Shown: positions 60,011-64,000 of the stretch, piece by piece
Numbering within the stretch: position 1 is the first letter of the stretch
Layout of the letters: each line of letters begins with the position of its first letter
Program-made: the position numbers and the translations under genes
DNA from: Myrica gale
Taxonomy: Eukaryota; Streptophyta; Magnoliopsida; Fagales; Myricaceae
Direction of reading: 5' to 3'
DNA length: 64,000 bases
Assembly: GCA_963930655.1 (NCBI GenBank)
Contig: OZ005613.1
Coordinates: 13,462,501 to 13,526,500 of the forward strand
Notes under the pieces: generated by a model
Seen by the model: the letters and a program-made list of their open reading frames with translations, nothing else
Database searches by the model: none
Told to the model about the DNA's origin: nothing

Positions 60011-60201
60011 TTCAATTAGCATAGTTGATGAAATTTTGACTTTTACACGTAAGTTAAAGTTTATAATTTTTTTTCATTTTTTAAGTTTTAGATCATGTTG
60101 TTACACTTTGACTACGTTTATTTTAATCATAATGAAAATTTTTGAATTCATGCAAAAATTATATTTGACCCCCTAGAGGTAAATTCTGGCTTCGTCCTTG
60201 C

Positions 60202-61340
60202 CTGCATAACATTCCCCGCACAGTAGGTCTTTGCGAATCGAGATTCCTCATTTGCGAATGGGCTCCTTGATCTTCTTGAGCTTCGACTGGATCCAAATAA
60301 ACTCCAAGGTACAGTCCCCTGCTGCATCCTTGAACAGTTCTTTCCCCCCTCTTTCTCTTCGGTTTGAATCTCTCAACTGCCAAATAATCTTAAGAAGAAG
60401 ATACACCTTCCCTCATTCGCAGCGAAGGCATACTTTGATTAAAAGAAGTATGGGTCCACTTCAACTGGAAAATCTCGTTAACAGCACTGTGTCCACAATG
60501 GGCTTATCTATTAATCGAAGAATCGGTAGGGTCTGGGACCCAAGCCAGAATACCAGGATTCATCATTGTTTAGGCTCACCCGAAAGGGGGTTGTTACTAA
60601 AACGTGTTGGACCTCACTACCTGGCACATACATCATCATGGTAGTGATTTTAGGCCCATTTTGAGAAATGGGCCTGAGCCCCCTATCCTCGGTATCTTCC
60701 ATATCAACCGTAAATGAATCAAGTGGTCCCTAGAGTGATGGTCCAGGGGGAATGACCTAGCGCCACCGTTTGAGGTTCCCTGACAGTGTCCAGGCGCATG
60801 TTCTCTGGCGCATCCTGTTTTGTCTACAAGACGATTAATGTTTGTCTTCTTTTGTGCGTTGTTGGCCTCTAGAGCTAGAGCCATGCATGTTAGATGAGGG
60901 GTTAGGTCCATAACATACTATCTAATAATTATGAAAATTCTCCAAAGCGGAAATGCTAGCTGGGGGGTAGCCAGCGACAACTGCCGGGAGCCTTCCGACC
61001 TCTGCGACTATCTGGACCAGGACCCTCCACTTTTGATTGAGGACTAAAAAGAGACAAAATGTGTGTGCCCCAACTTATTGCATCCATAGCAGAAATCTGA
61101 TATCATTTTATACTTTAGCTGAATCCAACAACGACTAGCATCCCGTTGCTTCTGGTAGGAACCTAGGACCGATGGTTTTTGAACATACAGCAAGATTGAC
61201 TCTGAAAAACTTTGTACACCAGACCCCAAAAGAGGATTTATATTCATAATCCACTCTGTTTCTAACTAGTTTCTCATTAGGTGACATTCATGGTGGAATC
61301 CGAGAACAGGAATAATATCATTTAAATTTTTCCTTTGGCA
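60202..61340 (-). pseudogene. LINE-A ORF1 with CCHC-type knuckle
   Basis: On the minus strand, 61247-61044 encodes WIQLKYKMISDFCYGCNKLG, the zf-CCHC_4 knuckle of plant LINE ORF1 proteins. Further ORF1 tail sequence lies at 60911-60159 (for example MAVERFKPKRKRGERTVQGC). It has stops and frame changes. Orientation and content fit the missing 5' part of LINE-A, whose endonuclease starts at 46167, so the MYM hAT nest lies between ORF1 and ORF2 of one LINE. The 5' border near 61340 is approximate. Confidence 0.6.
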
Positions 61341-61825
61341 TATGCCATAGCTAATACAACAAATCAATTGGTTAAAACCTATGGAGTATGGCTTGAAAAA
61401 TCTAACGATGATTCACTTTGCTGTTATCTTATTTCAATTGTGTGATGAACCATAGCAGTGTTGCGAACCATTTTTCACTGGGTGTTGATTTCTTTAGTTA
61501 ATTTTTTTTACCTAGGATGGATTGAAATCCTCTACGGGTTTTTGTTCGATTTGGATTGTCCAATTTAGAGAGAAAATTGTATTATTTAGAACTAAGTACA
61601 CTTTTTAATTCGTTGCACGTGCACTTTCTATCAAAGTTTTAGATCATAATGACGATAATATTATTGACTCATTTTGTGTATGTTGAAGATATTGTTGTTA
61701 ATTTATTAAGTCATCGTGGATATTATTGTCAAATGGAGGTAGCAAAAGTGTTAAAATAGGTAGTTAGATGGTGCAATGTATCAAACCTCATCCTATAGTT
61801 GATAGTTAAAAAGTGTATTTATCCT
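61341..61825. other. AT-rich intergenic sequence
   Basis: Between the LINE-A 5' end and the copia LTR. It includes AGATGGTGCAATGTATCAAA at about 61765, faintly like the MITE at 2460-2840, but not enough to call. Confidence 0.35.
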
Positions 61826-61830
61826 TCATT

Positions 61831-62244
61831 TGTTAGAATTTTCCCTTAAAGTGTGGTCCACGTGCCACATGAATTAATAAAGTTTAAATTATTTAATTAT
61901 GGTATTGGGTAATTATTCCAATTAGGATATTATTTGTGGTATTAAATATAATTATTCCTTGATGGTAGGAATATATAAAGAATTAATAATTACATGAGGG
62001 TCTCTGGCCTAGCCTATAAATAAAGCCTGTGTATTCCATCTATTATATGACATAAGTTAGAAACCCTAAAGTATAGGCGATAAGCTCAGAAGACTCTCTG
62101 TTTGTATTTGCCTATCGTGTGTTTTGTTTTGTAGGTCTTCTACATGTTGTTCTCCCATAAAGAACGCTTGATCATAACGGCTAAAGGTCAGATCCTAATC
62201 ATTTGATTTTTCCGCTGTGCAAATCCAGTAATTAAATTCTTACA
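61831..62244 (+). repeat. 5' LTR of a Ty1/copia retrotransposon
   Basis: A 414-bp stretch starting TGTTAGAATTTTCCC and ending ATTAAATTCTTACA, followed at once by a tRNA primer-binding site. It contains a TATA-like CCTATAAATAAAGCC near 62010. The second LTR lies outside the window, so identity between LTRs cannot be judged. Confidence 0.8.
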
Positions 62245-62246
62245 TG

Positions 62247-62260
62247 TGGTATCAGAGCCA
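62247..62260 (+). other. Primer-binding site for initiator tRNA-Met
   Basis: TGGTATCAGAGCCA, complementary to the 3' end of plant initiator methionine tRNA, two bases after the LTR. It is the usual primer-binding site of copia elements. Confidence 0.85.
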
Positions 62261-64000
62261 TCATTTTCGCTGTTATGCTCAGTGTACAAATCGGCAGAGC
62301 TTTTGTCTGCATCTGAATCTCTTTGTACAATATATGGTTTTATATGTTAGAGATATGTTTTGTCTTTTTGTGTGAAGATCATATTCGACCACTTTTCATG
62401 TCTGCAGCCTTCGATTTATTACATATGAATGTTTTGAATCTATGGCTTTGTCCTTTTGTGCCATTCAGTCAACTTTTTTCATGAACATACGGTTTTGCAT
62501 GATGTTATTTTGTGTTGTCCTTTTGTGCAATGCGATTATCGTTTCAGATCTGGTTTTCGAAATTTTCGAATCAATATCTGGAAATTATTTTGTTGATTTC
62601 TTGGATGTTGTAAATCTGTGGCTTTCCGTTTTTAAAGCAACCAGAAAGAGGAGATTTCTTTCATGTGGCGCATGAGCTTTTCCATGCGGCGCCCAGGGAA
62701 ACGAGGAAACCCTCCTCGTCATTTTTTTTATGGGCCATACGATACTGGGCAGTCACCCGCAGCGGGGTGGCTAAATGTCAGGCCCTTATTTTGGGCAAAA
62801 AGGTACTGGGCAGAGGGCTGGCCTAAATGTTAGACCATTTTTTTGGCCCATATGGTACTGCGCATAATGACCTGCAGACGGCTGGGCTGGGTCAGCCCAG
62901 GGGGATTTTCGGGCATAAGGGTCCGACCCGTATCGGGTCGGACTGTCCTTCGACCCGCGTGGGTGGGTCACCGGTAGTTTGGCCGGACCGGAACAGTAAA
63001 AAAACTAGAAATTTTATTTTCTGTTTATATGTTTTATTTGGACCAATATAAAGTTCTAAATTGTGTTTTTTAAAATTTTTGGGGAGGGTGAGGTCTGTAT
63101 GAAATTTCAGTAATACTCATTTGGGCTGCCCATAAAATATTTTTTAAAGTTTGGGTTAGGCTCATTAAAATTTTGGGCCATAAGGTAAAAAAAAAAGGAC
63201 CACGCCCATTTAGTTACGGGCTGATCTGGGCCCAAATGAGCCAGTAAGGCTAAAACCCCAGGCTCGTGTCGGGTAGCGGGTTACCAACTCGTTGGACCAT
63301 TTGCATTTTGCTGAATGCTGAAGGAAAATAAGAAGCTCAAAGTCAACGACCGAGTTTCGAACCGCGGTCACTACTGCAGATAAGCATGATTCCACCACTA
63401 AGCCACGCCATTGCTTCTGTAAGTGTTTCTTAGGCTTTATTATAATTATTCATTTCGAACAGAATTGTGGTAGAAATGAATTTTATTTTAAAATTTTGGC
63501 TCATCAATGAATATAAACTCTTAAAGTGCATATTTATACTACAGTATTGTTTTATTATCCAATTTATTGTTATAATTTTACAGTGTCATATTTAGCATAT
63601 GTTTTGTTAATTGCGCATAAAGATTGATATAGCATTTTGTTAATTGAGCATAAAGATTATGAATGCCATTGAAGTTGTGATTATCAAAATTTATTAGGAG
63701 TAGCCACAACATCCTAATTTATGATGATAATCACATTTGGACATTTTAATAAAATTTCATCAGGATATTGGCATCTATGTTGTAATTAAATCATGAGGCT
63801 AATGACTCGGCCCCATAGGGAGGTTATTAATTTTTTGGTTTAGTTAGAATAAGATAGTAAACTAGGTGTTATGGGATTTATTTTCCTATGCCCGCAGGTA
63901 TGGAAAATTTTATTTCCTGGCACTAAAATTTGCTAGTCTTATTGATAAAGTTGTCCGGTAAAATTCATGCGTGATGCAACCTCTACCCACAGGAAGGTTT
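62261..64000 (+). mobile_element. Copia internal leader and possible gag start, cut by the window edge
   Basis: A long untranslated leader with GC-rich stretches and repeats of GGCCCATA.GGTACTGG at about 62735-62860. Near the end, a CCGCAG acceptor-like site stands before an ATG at 63900 that gives MENFIS. A one-base shift then gives GTKFASLIDK-like sequence, the common start of copia gag, so this copy appears frameshifted at its first codons. The rest is outside the window. Confidence 0.6.
63325..63415 (-). repeat. tRNA-like pol III promoter segment
   Basis: The minus strand reads GGCGTGGCTTAGTGGTGGAA (A-box type) and, about 30 bases later, GCGGTTCGAAACTCGG (B-box type). This resembles the head of a tRNA-derived SINE. 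I see no poly(A) end or target duplication, and no proper tRNA fold, so it is a fragment at best. Confidence 0.4.

Larger units (their letters stand above)
46426..60201 (+). mobile_element. MYM-type hAT transposon relic, split by a ~10-kb nest
   Basis: The left end CAAGGACGAAGC at 46426 matches, inverted, the right end GCTTCGTCCTTG at 60190-60201. This resembles the CTGGCTCCGCCCCTG-type ends known for plant hAT elements whose transposase is annotated as 'zinc finger MYM-type protein 1-like'. The transposase begins near 47175 (FFKRNETDTSQMKK) and resumes at 57546 after the inserted repeat. The outer 8-bp duplication is not recognisable (CCTCTTAG against CCTGCATA), so the element is old. Its own sequence without insertions would be about 3.6 kb. 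Confidence 0.7.

Noticed and set aside
41258..61378. TGGTTAAA on both sides as the LINE-A target duplication
   Set aside because: Only eight AT-rich bases match and they are not directly adjacent to the element ends; chance is likely.
1..64000. CRISPR arrays, bacterial operons, rRNA genes
   Set aside because: Nothing of the kind is present; repeats are transposon ends, short tandem duplications or subterminal arrays in plant nuclear DNA.

Overview
This window is nuclear DNA of a flowering plant, most likely a eudicot (a woody rosid would fit, but I cannot name the species). The evidence is AT-rich sequence, GT-AG introns of plant size, one gene encoding plant-type DDB1, and plant-specific transposon families (MULE, Ac-type hAT, PIF/Harbinger-like MITEs, L1-type LINEs with zf-RVT/RNase H, Ty1/copia, an endogenous pararetrovirus). 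The single clearly functional host gene is DDB1 (+ strand, 20993-41079). I could join 19 exons with canonical GT/AG borders into an uninterrupted 1089-residue protein. Almost everything else is transposon or relic.

Left flank (1-20.1 kb): a decayed caulimovirid (florendovirus-like) relic with its promoter and leader (1-2.4 kb); several MITEs; a 1.3-kb MULE with a perfect 9-bp target duplication (5898-7222) that carries a broken GRF zinc-finger gene; a MULE-type MITE (7599-8126); a decayed MULE transposase gene (8.44-11.17 kb); an intact-looking two-exon GRF zinc-finger gene on the minus strand (12221-13938); a Pack-MULE with ~480-bp inverted repeats that has captured part of an ascorbate oxidase gene (14128-15941); and a copia relic (16.4-19.6 kb).

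DDB1 (20.1-41.1 kb): a Tourist-like MITE sits about 0.7 kb upstream of the ATG. Intron 4 holds an antisense, near-full-length 5.66-kb LINE with a 16-bp target duplication. Intron 16 holds a tRNA-derived SINE. Intron 2 holds an exact 98-bp tandem duplication. None of these breaks an exon.

Right flank (41.27-61.3 kb): a nest of elements. An antisense LINE (ORF1 at about 60.2-61.3 kb, the rest at 41.3-46.2 kb) is split by a MYM-type hAT relic (46426-60201). That relic is split by a non-coding repeat, which in turn received a second, well-preserved hAT (47384-53085, exact 8-bp target duplication) and a truncated LINE (54135-57357, 17-bp duplication) that itself contains an LTR-like insert. The second hAT carries two spliceable exons of an AHK1-type histidine kinase, which I consider the most notable observation. 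The window ends in the 5' LTR, primer-binding site and leader of another copia element (61831 to beyond 64000).
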